A stretch of DNA of 12,124 bases from the NCBI GenBank assembly GCA_028287455.1, contig JAQBPP010000397.1, positions 1 to 12,124 on the forward strand, read 5' to 3'. Position 1 is the first letter of the stretch. Each line of letters opens with the position of its first letter. Position numbers and translations under genes: made by a program. The notes beneath the pieces are model-generated. The model was not told the origin of the DNA. It saw nothing but the letters and a program-made list of their open reading frames with translations, and searched no databases. The DNA comes from Bacilli bacterium (GTDB taxonomy: Bacteria; Bacillota; Bacilli; Tumebacillales; JAQBPP01). Shown here piece after piece: positions 1 to 6,627 of this stretch.

Positions 1-122
1 CCATCAGCCTGCGGGTAGCGCATAATGTCATCTTGACGTTTGAGCGGCCTTCAATCAGTTCGGTGCGCGTTTCCTCTGCAGTACCGCAGGACAAAGAAGC
101 TGCTGTCGAGACGAAGAGTTAA
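1..122 (+). CDS. yajC: Sec translocase accessory subunit YajC, C-terminal fragment (cut by window edge)
   Basis: A frame is open from the left edge (codons start at base 3) to a TAA at 120-122 and gives 39 residues. It contains RVAHNVILTFERPSISSVR and then a charged tail ending in KEAAVETKS. The pattern of a beta-strand with 'V..NV.LTFER..I..V' followed by a short hydrophilic tail resembles the end of YajC, after its single membrane helix. In the family, YajC is a small single-span membrane protein that associates with SecD and SecF. The position also fits: in B. subtilis the yajC homologue yrbF lies just before the DUF421 gene yrbG, as here. Only the tail is visible, so the call rests on a short match plus context. 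A probable terminator follows 74 bases after the stop. Confidence 0.6.
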   Translation, partial: ISLRVAHNVILTFERPSISSVRVSSAVPQDKEAAVETKS

Positions 123-195
123 TTTCGGTCGTCACATCAAGTGACCCGTTTTGTCATTCGAACAGCGTAAAACGATTAGAATCATATGTAGTAGG

Positions 196-240
196 GAAGT
201 GCGCAGAACCAATCGGTTTCTTGCTGCACTTCTTTTTTTT
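196..240 (+). terminator. Rho-independent terminator after the yajC-like gene
   Basis: GAAGTGC at 196-202 pairs perfectly with GCACTTC at 226-232. The stem continues as GCA 203-205 with TGC 222-224 and then GA/ACC with GGTT/TC around an AATC loop, with single-base bulges at about 217, 221 and 225. An uninterrupted run of T occupies 233-240. A bulged stem with a loop and an eight-T tract is the classic intrinsic terminator layout. It would end the upstream transcript (probably the queA/tgt/yajC-type operon, which is inference) and implies a separate promoter for the gene starting at 348. Confidence 0.8.
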
Positions 241-347
241 ATACGACAACTGACGGCCCGGTTTGGTGCAGCAGCGGATAGGAAATACGCAGATGGGAAG
301 TCTATCCAGTAACTTTTACACCGCGGCGCGCAAGGGAGGACTATCCA
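241..347 (+). other. Leader between terminator and DUF421 gene; no clear promoter seen
   Basis: After the terminator, 107 bases precede the ATG at 348. An SD sequence AAGGGAGG lies at 332-339, eight bases before the start. A promoter is expected here if the terminator is efficient, but none is convincing: TTGGTG at 263-268 has only a poor -10 candidate at the right distance. The promoter may use another sigma factor, or the gene may be read by leakage through the terminator. Between the yajC stop and the terminator (123-195) I see only a five-base-pair GTCAC/GTGAC hairpin at 131-145. Confidence 0.4.
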
Positions 348-1085
348 ATGAACAAGATGGTAGACGGTTCCATTCCTGGTTTAATGCTGCGAGTGATCAT
401 CGTGTATTTTGTTGTACTGCTGGCCATGCGTTTGATGGGGAAAAGGGAAATTGGAAAACTGTCTGTATTCGATTTAGTCATCTCGATTATGATCGCTGAA
501 GTCTCAGCGGTGGCGCTGGAGAAACCGGACGCTCCACTGCCAAGGGGCATTCTGATTATTGCAGGATTAGTGCTGCTGCAGATCATGATGTCATTTGTCA
601 GCTTAAAATCAAAGCTGACCCGTGGAATTGTCGACGGACATTCCACACTGCTGATCTCAGGCGGACAAATCAACGAGCGTGAAATGCGCAGAACCCGTTA
701 TTCCTTGTCTGATTTAATGATACAGCTGCGCGAAAAAGATATTTTTTCTGTGGCAGACGTGGAGTTTGCCATTTTAGAAACCACTGGGAAGTTATCGGTA
801 ATCCCCAAAGCGGAGAAACGGCCGCTGACTCCCTCTGATCTAAATTTAAGTGTCCCCCGCAGCACACTGCCTGTTCCGCTGATTATCGAAGGCAAGCCGA
901 TTGAACAAAGCTTGCGGCGGCTAAATAAATCCCGCTCATGGTTAACGGAGCAAGTGGAAACAAACGGTTATCAAAAAATCGACGATGTGTTCTACTGCTG
1001 CATCGACGGAACAGGTAAACTATACTTCGATGCGTTTGACCAGCAGGAGCTCGCTGGGGTCAATAACATCACACAGGACTTATAA
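348..1085 (+). CDS. DUF421 membrane protein, YetF/YrbG family
   Basis: The product is 245 residues, close to the 220-235 typical of Bacillus YetF and YrbG proteins. Three hydrophobic segments are visible at about residues 11-29, 40-57 and 68-86. Between the first two sits the family signature RLMGKREIGKLSVFDLV (28-44). After the third comes a soluble region with another family block, RRTRYSLSDLMIQLREKDI (114-132) followed by F..V..VEFAILE. The C-terminal soluble half (about 88-245) matches the duplicated YetF cytosolic domain. YetF-type proteins are reported as membrane proteins of the Bacillus spore or cell envelope, but a biochemical activity is not firmly assigned. Position next to yajC matches B. 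subtilis yrbG, so orthology to yrbG is likely. The ATG is chosen because AAGGGAGG lies eight bases upstream. A tryptophan-poor, Cys-Cys pair (FYCCIDG, about 208-214) is present but not known to be functional. Confidence 0.88.
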   Translation: MNKMVDGSIPGLMLRVIIVYFVVLLAMRLMGKREIGKLSVFDLVISIMIAEVSAVALEKPDAPLPRGILIIAGLVLLQIMMSFVSLKSKLTRGIVDGHSTLLISGGQINEREMRRTRYSLSDLMIQLREKDIFSVADVEFAILETTGKLSVIPKAEKRPLTPSDLNLSVPRSTLPVPLIIEGKPIEQSLRRLNKSRSWLTEQVETNGYQKIDDVFYCCIDGTGKLYFDAFDQQELAGVNNITQDL

Positions 1086-1100
1086 CGGGAAGGCAATAGT

Positions 1101-1134
1101 TGCTTGAAACAAGCAGGATTTTCGCCTGGCGAAA
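1101..1134 (+). repeat. Two adjacent short inverted repeats in the comN leader
   Basis: TGCTTG at 1101-1106 and CAAGCA at 1110-1115 form a perfect six-base-pair stem with an AAA loop. Only four bases later, TTTCGCC at 1120-1126 and GGCGAAA at 1128-1134 form a perfect seven-base-pair palindrome around one central T. The first stem is followed by a short TTTT (1119-1122) that forms part of the second, so the two could be alternative or tandem RNA hairpins, or the second could be a protein-binding palindrome. Neither is a standard terminator, since there is no long T run. Function is unknown. Confidence 0.5.
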
Positions 1135-1183
1135 GCGAACAAGTGGGAAGTGAAACCTCTACCTCAGAAAGTGGGCTGAATCT

Positions 1184-1459
1184 GTGCTGGATGAAGCAGA
1201 AAATCAAACACAAGCGCTTTCCGAAACAGAACTGACACAATCACTAGAGGCCCTCTGCCAGTCCAAAGCTGAAGAATTTTACCTGTTAGGCTATGAACAG
1301 GTCAAAGCGGAAGAAGTTTGGGCATGCGTTTCAGAAGCCTATGGCGCAAACCGGCCGCGTCTCTATGAAATTGTCAATCATGTACTGACCTTGAAGATCA
1401 CCCGGTTTATGAACTGGTTAACAATGAAGGAGTTGCAGCAAGTGGAAATTGACAGATAA
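1184..1459 (+). CDS. comN: Post-transcriptional regulator of the ComN/YrzD family
   Basis: The product is 91 residues. The block LEALCQSKAEEFYLLGYEQVKAEEVWACV (about 21-49), then RLYEIVNHVLTLKITRFMNWLT (59-80), is the pattern of the Bacillus ComN family (post-transcriptional regulator, about 90-100 residues). In B. subtilis ComN influences the comE transcript post-transcriptionally. The gene lies just upstream of secD, a common arrangement in Bacilli. The start is GTG at 1184: the same frame is closed by TGA at 1151-1153, and no ATG or TTG lies between. Its SD is weak (AAGTGGG at about 1169-1175), in contrast to the strong sites of its neighbours, so translation may be low or controlled by the hairpin-rich leader. 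No membrane segment or signal peptide is seen. The last codons overlap the -35 box of the secD promoter. Confidence 0.8.
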   Translation: MLDEAENQTQALSETELTQSLEALCQSKAEEFYLLGYEQVKAEEVWACVSEAYGANRPRLYEIVNHVLTLKITRFMNWLTMKELQQVEIDR

Positions 1460-1478
1460 AATCAGGAACTCGTATACT
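1449..1478 (+). promoter_or_regulatory. Near-consensus sigma-A promoter for secD-secF
   Basis: TTGACA at 1449-1454 is a perfect -35 box. TATACT at 1473-1478 matches the -10 consensus at five of six bases, with an 18-base spacer. The -35 box overlaps the last coding codons of comN and the -10 lies in the gap before secD. Transcription would start near A1485, giving a leader of about 34 bases that holds the SD site at 1498-1505. This makes secD-secF, and perhaps recJ and later genes, expressible independently of the upstream DUF421/comN transcript. Promoter function is inferred from sequence alone. Confidence 0.75.
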
Positions 1479-1518
1479 GGTCTTATTGCAATTTTTTAAG
1501 GGAGGCCAATTCATTCCT

Positions 1519-2745
1519 ATGATCAAATGGGGCAAGCTGTTGACCTTGCTTGCCATTCTCGTCGTTTTTTTTGCAGGTGCCGGACTTTCTTTCGGAAAAC
1601 TGTGGCACAACATCCCGCGAGGATTGGACATTCAAGGTGGATTTGAAATTTTATATCAAATCGATGTTCCGGCGGGAACAAAAGTGACCAAAGATATGCT
1701 GACTGCCACACAATCGGCGCTGGAAAACCGGATTTCTACTTTTGGCGTCAAAGAAACCAATATCACAGTAGAAGGCAACGATCGAGTCCGGATTCAATTG
1801 GCTGGCGTGAATGAGGATCAGGTTCGCCCGGTGCTCGGCAAGCCTGCCGTGCTGGAATTTCGCGCGCCTGACACAACAACGGTTTTGCTGACGGGCAGTG
1901 AGTTAAAATCGAATGCCCAAATGCAGATTGATCAAACCACCAACCAAATAGTAGTCGCTGTTGAATTTAAGGATCCCAGCAAATTTGCCAAGGTCACACA
2001 AGATTATCTGAACCAGAATGTCGGGATTTATCTCGATGGCAAGGTGATTTCCAATCCCACAATTCAATCTGTAATTGCTGGCGGCAAAGCGCAGATTACA
2101 GGCATGAGCTCACCGCAACAGGCGCAAAATCTGGCGAATCTTCTAAATGCCGGTTCGCTGCCGTATCCTTTGAAAGAACTCTCCTCAAACTCAGTGGGTG
2201 CATCGCTCGGACAATCGGCATTTAATACTACGATCAAAGCAGGATTAATAGCACTGGCCTTGATTGTTCTTTTTATGATCGTGTTCTATCGCATTCCAGG
2301 GCTGATTGCCTGTATTGCACTGGCCATGTATGTGTATTTGCTCGTGGCGATTTTTGCGGGCTTGAAGGTCGACTTGACTATGCCTGGCGTGGCCGCTCTG
2401 ATTCTCGGGGTCGGGATGGCTGTGGACGTCAATATTATTGCGTATGAACGGATAAAGGACGAGTTTCACGCGGGCAAGTCACTCTTGTCGGCGATCACCA
2501 TGGGACAGCGTAAGTCACTGCCGACGATTATCGATGCGGAGACCACCTCCATTATTGCCGGGATCCTGATGCTGTCGTTTGGCGCAGGAACGGTGCATAG
2601 TTTTGCAATTGCACATTTAATCTCGATTGTGACAACTTTTATCACCGCAGTCATGCTGTCAAGATGGATGCTCAGTTTAACGGTTCGATCCAATCTGTTT
2701 AAAAACCCTTGGTGGTTCGGGGCGAAGAAGGGAGCGGGCCGCTAA
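1519..2745 (+). CDS. secD: Protein translocase subunit SecD
   Basis: The product is 408 residues from ATG 1519. SecD works with SecF at the SecYEG channel and uses the proton gradient to help pull secreted proteins through and release them. A first membrane helix is at about 8-27, followed by the SecD signature GLDIQGGFEILY (35-46). The extracellular P1-type region spans about 50-235 and includes the segment LDGKVISNPTIQS. Five hydrophobic segments fill about 240-385, with the conserved ILGVGMAVDVNIIAYERIKDE (295-315), whose Asp303 is the expected proton-path residue. The ATG is preferred over an in-frame TTG at 1486, because that TTG lies at the predicted transcription start and upstream of the SD site AAGGGAGG (1498-1505). 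The SD-to-ATG gap of 13 bases is rather long. The stop codon overlaps the secF start by one base, so translation is probably coupled. Confidence 0.96.
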   Translation: MIKWGKLLTLLAILVVFFAGAGLSFGKLWHNIPRGLDIQGGFEILYQIDVPAGTKVTKDMLTATQSALENRISTFGVKETNITVEGNDRVRIQLAGVNEDQVRPVLGKPAVLEFRAPDTTTVLLTGSELKSNAQMQIDQTTNQIVVAVEFKDPSKFAKVTQDYLNQNVGIYLDGKVISNPTIQSVIAGGKAQITGMSSPQQAQNLANLLNAGSLPYPLKELSSNSVGASLGQSAFNTTIKAGLIALALIVLFMIVFYRIPGLIACIALAMYVYLLVAIFAGLKVDLTMPGVAALILGVGMAVDVNIIAYERIKDEFHAGKSLLSAITMGQRKSLPTIIDAETTSIIAGILMLSFGAGTVHSFAIAHLISIVTTFITAVMLSRWMLSLTVRSNLFKNPWWFGAKKGAGR

Positions 2746-3623
2746 TGGAAAATCGTTTTGATATCGCCGGACGTCGCAAGCTGTGGTTTATTATTTCAGT
2801 GACGATTCTCATCCTGGGGATTCTCACCATGTTTTGGAAAGGTCTGAACTTAGGCACGGATTTCACGCCGGGCAGCCGCGTACAGGTGAACCTGGGGGCA
2901 GGCTGGAAGAGCGCTGATGTTCAGTCTGTGTTTAATTCGGTCAACCTAACCAATGCCGACATTACATCCGCAGGTACATTTAATGAACAAGCGGTCATTC
3001 GTCTGGGGACAACGCTGACAACAGATCAGGAAAAACAGATCAAAGACGCGCTCAAGTCGAAATTCGCGGGTTCGCAGGATCCGCAAATTGATACTGTGTC
3101 GCCGATGGTCGCTCAGGAACAGTCGAAAACGGCGATTATTGCGGTACTCATTGCTTCAGTAGGGATCATCCTCTATATGTCCATTCGGTTTGAATACCGG
3201 TTTGCAGTTTCGGGAGTTCTGTCTCTGCTGCAGGTGGTGCTGATTGTGATTTCCCTCTTTGCCCTGTTCCGAGTCGAAGTGAATCTTACGTTTGTGGCCG
3301 CGCTGCTGACGATCGTTGGTTACTGTATCCATGATACGATTGTCATATTCGACCGTATTCGGGAAAATCTGAAGTTTACTAAAGTGAAAACGGTGGCTGA
3401 TCTTGAGAAACTGGTTAATACTTCGCTCTGGCAAACGATGCGAAGGTCCATCTACACGATTATCACGGTGGTCATTGCGGCAGGCATGATTTTTCTGATT
3501 GGCGGACCTTCCATTCACAATTTCGCGCTCGCCTTGTTGATCGGATTGGTTGCGGGCGGTCTGTCGTCGATTTTTATTGCATCGCAGCTGTGGTTAAGCT
3601 GGCGTGCACGCAGTTTGAAATAG
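2745..3623 (+). CDS. secF: Protein translocase subunit SecF
   Basis: The product is 292 residues, partner of SecD in the membrane. Helix 1 is at about 12-30, followed by LGTDFTPGSRVQV (36-48), the SecF version of the GxDFxGG motif with Pro in place of the first Gly. An extracellular region runs to about 125. Helices follow at about 128-146, 152-172, 180-200, 236-252 and 258-282. The conserved block LLTIVGYCIHDTIVIFDRIREN (187-208) contains the key Asp197. His196 stands where many family members have Asn, which I note as a variation. The ATG is inside the TAATG junction with secD and has GAAGGGAG upstream. An in-frame GTG at 2709 would add 12 residues inside secD and is less likely. Separate secD and secF genes differ from the fused form of B. 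subtilis. Confidence 0.96.
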   Translation: MENRFDIAGRRKLWFIISVTILILGILTMFWKGLNLGTDFTPGSRVQVNLGAGWKSADVQSVFNSVNLTNADITSAGTFNEQAVIRLGTTLTTDQEKQIKDALKSKFAGSQDPQIDTVSPMVAQEQSKTAIIAVLIASVGIILYMSIRFEYRFAVSGVLSLLQVVLIVISLFALFRVEVNLTFVAALLTIVGYCIHDTIVIFDRIRENLKFTKVKTVADLEKLVNTSLWQTMRRSIYTIITVVIAAGMIFLIGGPSIHNFALALLIGLVAGGLSSIFIASQLWLSWRARSLK

Positions 3624-3665
3624 CAGCAACACGTTATTAGCAAGACGTAATTGGGGGCGGGTAGG

Positions 3666-6065
3666 ATGATCAATGTCCCTGCGAAGCGCTGGGTGGTATC
3701 TGCGATACAAGTAGAACATGCTGACGAATTAGCGTTGCAGTTGGGAGTTCCCGTGCTAGTTGCCGAACTGCTGATCCAGCGTGGCTATGACACTGCAGAG
3801 AAGGCTCGGCGTTTTTTACTGGCGGGTCCGGGTGATTTGTACGACCCCTATTTGATGCTCGGAATGAAGCGGGCGGTCGACAGGATTCGTCAGGCGATCG
3901 AAACAGGCGAGCAAGTGGTGGTGTACGGCGATTACGACGTTGACGGCGTCACCTCCACTGCTGTTTTATGGCTTGGATTAAAGGAGCTTGGGGCCAATGT
4001 TCGTTATTACATTCCGGACCGCTTTGAGGAAGGCTACGGCCTAAATCAAACCGCTTTGGCCATGCTGCAAGAGACCTGTTCGCTTTGTGTAACAGTGGAC
4101 AACGGAATTGCCGCAGTTGAACCTGTGGCTTTCGCTCGTTCAATCGGACTTGATATAATTGTAACAGACCACCATCATCCGCCAGAGCTGCTGCCTGACG
4201 CATACGCGATTTTGAACCCGAAGCAGCCAGGTTGTGCGTATCCGGATCAGATGCTGGCTGGTGTGGGAATCGCCTTTAAGTTAGTTCAAGCCTTATGGGG
4301 ACGTGTCCCTGAAGAACTGTCTGACTTGGCTGCGCTCGGCACGATTTCCGACTTGGCGCCGCTGGTCGATGAAAACAGGGTGCTGACGCGCATGGGGCTG
4401 AAGCGGTTGAATGAAGCGCGCCGCACCGGCATTCAATCATTGTGTCAGCAGGCAGGGCTGCAAGATAAACCATTGACACCAGGCCATATTGGTTTCCAGC
4501 TTGGCCCGCGCATCAATGCTTCCGGACGGCTGCAGACCGCTTTGACTGCACTGCAATTATTGATTGACGAAGACCCGAACACTTGCGATACGTTGGCCAA
4601 GTTGCTTGATGCGTTTAATCTTGAGCGCCAGGCGCTGTGCGAGCAGATTTTGGCAGAGGCAGTGGAGCTTGTGGAAAACGCCCCTGAATTTGCCGAAGAT
4701 CCCATACTGGTAATTGGCAAAGCAGGCTGGAACACAGGTGTGGTGGGCATTGTGGCGGCGAGGCTGGTGGAGAAATATTACCGGCCTGTCCTTGTTCTGT
4801 CGTATCTCGAAGATGGAACAGCGAAGGGCTCAGCGCGCAGCATCAGCGGCATTGATTTATACGCCGCTTTAGCAGGTTCGGCTGAACTGTATGACCATTT
4901 TGGCGGGCACAAAATGGCCGCGGGACTTTCGCTTCCGCAGGAACACATCCCTGCGTTACGGGCTGCGTTGCGGGAATGGGTGAATCAGCATGTACCGGCC
5001 GATACCTGGATACCGAAGCTGCAGATTGACCGCTTTTTGCACGCCAGTGAGTTGACGGAAGATACAGCATCTGCGATGGGGCAATTGGAGCCCTTTGGCT
5101 TCGGCAACCCACAGCCGGTGCTGGCGCTGGCTCAAGTTACGCCGCACCAGCTGCGCACCGTGGGCCGTGACCAGGCGCATCTGCAATTCGTAGGCCTGCA
5201 GGGCAAACAGCGCGTGCAGGCGATTGGCTTTCGAATGGGCGATGCGCAATCAGATGTGCAGAATTGTTTGCAGGTCGATCTGGCAGGGGATCTGGCGCTC
5301 ACCAGCTGGCAGGGCCGCAGCCAAATCCAATTTACGTTAAAAGCATGGCGCCCAAGTCCTGTGCAGATTCAAATGATACGCGATGTCCCGCAAAAAACAG
5401 ACTGGATCGAATCGCGTTCGTGGAGCGAATCGGCAGCAGAAGGCAAGCGGATGGGGATCGTTTCGTTTTCCGATCAGAACCTGGAGCAGGTCAAAACACT
5501 GCTTACGGGTTATCCCTGGCAGCAGGCAAACCGCTACGAGTTCTATGCAATCACTGAAGCTGCTGATTTTGGCAGCGTTGATTTCAGCAGCTGCGCTTGT
5601 ACGGTTGTGGTGGATTTGCCGTTTAACGTGCTGCAATGGCAGCGATTCTGTCAGCTGGCCGCTTTATCTGGCAAACTCTACTTCTTAATTGGGCAAGCCG
5701 ATCTGCTGCAGGCGCGTGACCTGGTAAAAGTTCGCACTCCTGCGCGTGAACGGTTTGCTGCAGTCTATCGCGTTTTACAGGAAGCTCAGATGCCGCTTGG
5801 CCTGCGCGATTTACATACCCATCTTCCTTTTTACACGTTGGCAGAACTGGAGTGGATGCTGAGTGTGTTTGAGGAACTGGAACTTCTTCACCAGACAGAC
5901 GAACTGTGGCAGATCACACAAACTCTGGTCAAACGACCACTGACAGATTCCGTACGCTACCAAGGGGCAGTCCACGAAGTACAGGAACTGCTTGCGCTGT
6001 ACCGGTCATTGGCACAGCTGGACGAACCGGAGTTTACTGACTGGCTGATTAACCAAATTGGATAA
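3666..6065 (+). CDS. recJ: Single-stranded-DNA-specific 5'-3' exonuclease RecJ
   Basis: The product is 799 residues, close to the 786 of B. subtilis RecJ and longer than the Gram-negative form. RecJ degrades single-stranded DNA 5' to 3' in recombination and repair. The DHH-domain motifs are complete: GDYDVDGVTS (88-97), CVTVDNGI (141-148), VTDHHHP (166-172), DLAALGTISDLAP (220-232) and PRINASGRL (281-289). These hold the manganese-binding Asp and His residues. The DHHA1 domain follows with VVGIVAARLVEK (359-370) and HFGGHKMAAGLSL (411-423). The OB-fold region begins with LEPFGFGNPQPV (474-485). Residues from about 560 form the extra C-terminal domain typical of Bacillota RecJ. ATG 3666 is chosen because GGGGG at 3653-3657 gives good SD spacing; an upstream TTG at 3651 overlaps that site. 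The gene lies between secF and apt as in B. subtilis. Confidence 0.95.
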   Translation: MINVPAKRWVVSAIQVEHADELALQLGVPVLVAELLIQRGYDTAEKARRFLLAGPGDLYDPYLMLGMKRAVDRIRQAIETGEQVVVYGDYDVDGVTSTAVLWLGLKELGANVRYYIPDRFEEGYGLNQTALAMLQETCSLCVTVDNGIAAVEPVAFARSIGLDIIVTDHHHPPELLPDAYAILNPKQPGCAYPDQMLAGVGIAFKLVQALWGRVPEELSDLAALGTISDLAPLVDENRVLTRMGLKRLNEARRTGIQSLCQQAGLQDKPLTPGHIGFQLGPRINASGRLQTALTALQLLIDEDPNTCDTLAKLLDAFNLERQALCEQILAEAVELVENAPEFAEDPILVIGKAGWNTGVVGIVAARLVEKYYRPVLVLSYLEDGTAKGSARSISGIDLYAALAGSAELYDHFGGHKMAAGLSLPQEHIPALRAALREWVNQHVPADTWIPKLQIDRFLHASELTEDTASAMGQLEPFGFGNPQPVLALAQVTPHQLRTVGRDQAHLQFVGLQGKQRVQAIGFRMGDAQSDVQNCLQVDLAGDLALTSWQGRSQIQFTLKAWRPSPVQIQMIRDVPQKTDWIESRSWSESAAEGKRMGIVSFSDQNLEQVKTLLTGYPWQQANRYEFYAITEAADFGSVDFSSCACTVVVDLPFNVLQWQRFCQLAALSGKLYFLIGQADLLQARDLVKVRTPARERFAAVYRVLQEAQMPLGLRDLHTHLPFYTLAELEWMLSVFEELELLHQTDELWQITQTLVKRPLTDSVRYQGAVHEVQELLALYRSLAQLDEPEFTDWLINQIG

Positions 6066-6080
6066 AAAGGAAGGTTGAGC

Positions 6081-6596
6081 ATGGACTTTAAACCGCACAT
6101 CCGGGTGGTACCTGATTTTCCGGAACCTGGTATTCGTTTCAAAGATATCACGACTCTCTTGCAAAATGGCGAGGCGTTTCACGCAGCCATCGACGAACTG
6201 GCAGATTTTTCGCGTCTTGCAGGCGCTGATGTGATCGCAGGTCCGGAAGCGCGCGGCTTCGTGCTGGCTGCACCCATTGCCTACGCACTGCAGGTGGGCT
6301 TTGTCCCGATCCGTAAAGCGGGCAAACTTCCGCGTGCGACTGAATCTGTGTCGTATGCACTGGAATATGGCAAGGATTCGCTTGAGATTCACCAGGACTC
6401 CATCCGCCCTGGACAACGAGTGGTGGTCGCTGATGATTTGCTGGCGACAGGGGGAACGGTGATCGGTGCAATTGAGCTGATTGAGAAGCTTGGAGGTATT
6501 GTAGTTGGTGTGGCTTTTATGATTGAATTAACTTATCTGAACGGTCGCGAGCGGCTCAAAAATTACGAGGTATTATCTCTGGTTACTTTTTCATAA
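6081..6596 (+). CDS. apt: Adenine phosphoribosyltransferase
   Basis: The product is 171 residues, the standard length for bacterial Apt. The enzyme joins adenine to PRPP to give AMP plus pyrophosphate, a purine salvage step in the cytoplasm. The N-terminal block VVPDFPEPGIRFKDIT (9-24) is characteristic of Apt, as is GPEARGFVLAAPIA (54-67). The PRPP-binding loop is VVVADDLLATGGT (114-126) with the paired Asp residues. The ATG at 6081 has a strong SD (AAAAAGGAAGG, ending at 6074) six bases upstream; an in-frame TTG at 6075 would fall too close to it. The start is 15 bases after the recJ stop, and recJ-apt-rel is a common Bacilli order, so co-transcription is likely. Apt lowers PRPP and adenine pools that feed the nucleotides used by the next gene product. 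Confidence 0.96.
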   Translation: MDFKPHIRVVPDFPEPGIRFKDITTLLQNGEAFHAAIDELADFSRLAGADVIAGPEARGFVLAAPIAYALQVGFVPIRKAGKLPRATESVSYALEYGKDSLEIHQDSIRPGQRVVVADDLLATGGTVIGAIELIEKLGGIVVGVAFMIELTYLNGRERLKNYEVLSLVTFS

Positions 6597-6627
6597 ACAT
6601 CAACTCGGATAAAAGGCGGTGGGTATC

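Noticed and set aside
131..145. Small hairpin GTCAC-ATCAA-GTGAC after the yajC-like gene
   Set aside because: It is only five base pairs with no T tract. A stronger terminator follows at 196-240, and the short stem is likely by chance.
263..291. Possible promoter TTGGTG with a downstream -10 before the DUF421 gene
   Set aside because: At 16-18 base spacing the -10 candidates match the consensus at three or fewer positions, so it cannot be supported.
263..499. 78-codon + strand frame overlapping the DUF421 gene start
   Set aside because: It overlaps the SD and the first 150 bases of the well-supported DUF421 gene in another frame, and lacks its own SD or a family match.
2709..2744. GTG 2709 as an upstream start for secF
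   Set aside because: It would add 12 residues with no similarity to SecF N-termini, while ATG 2745 has an SD and begins with the expected short polar segment before helix 1.
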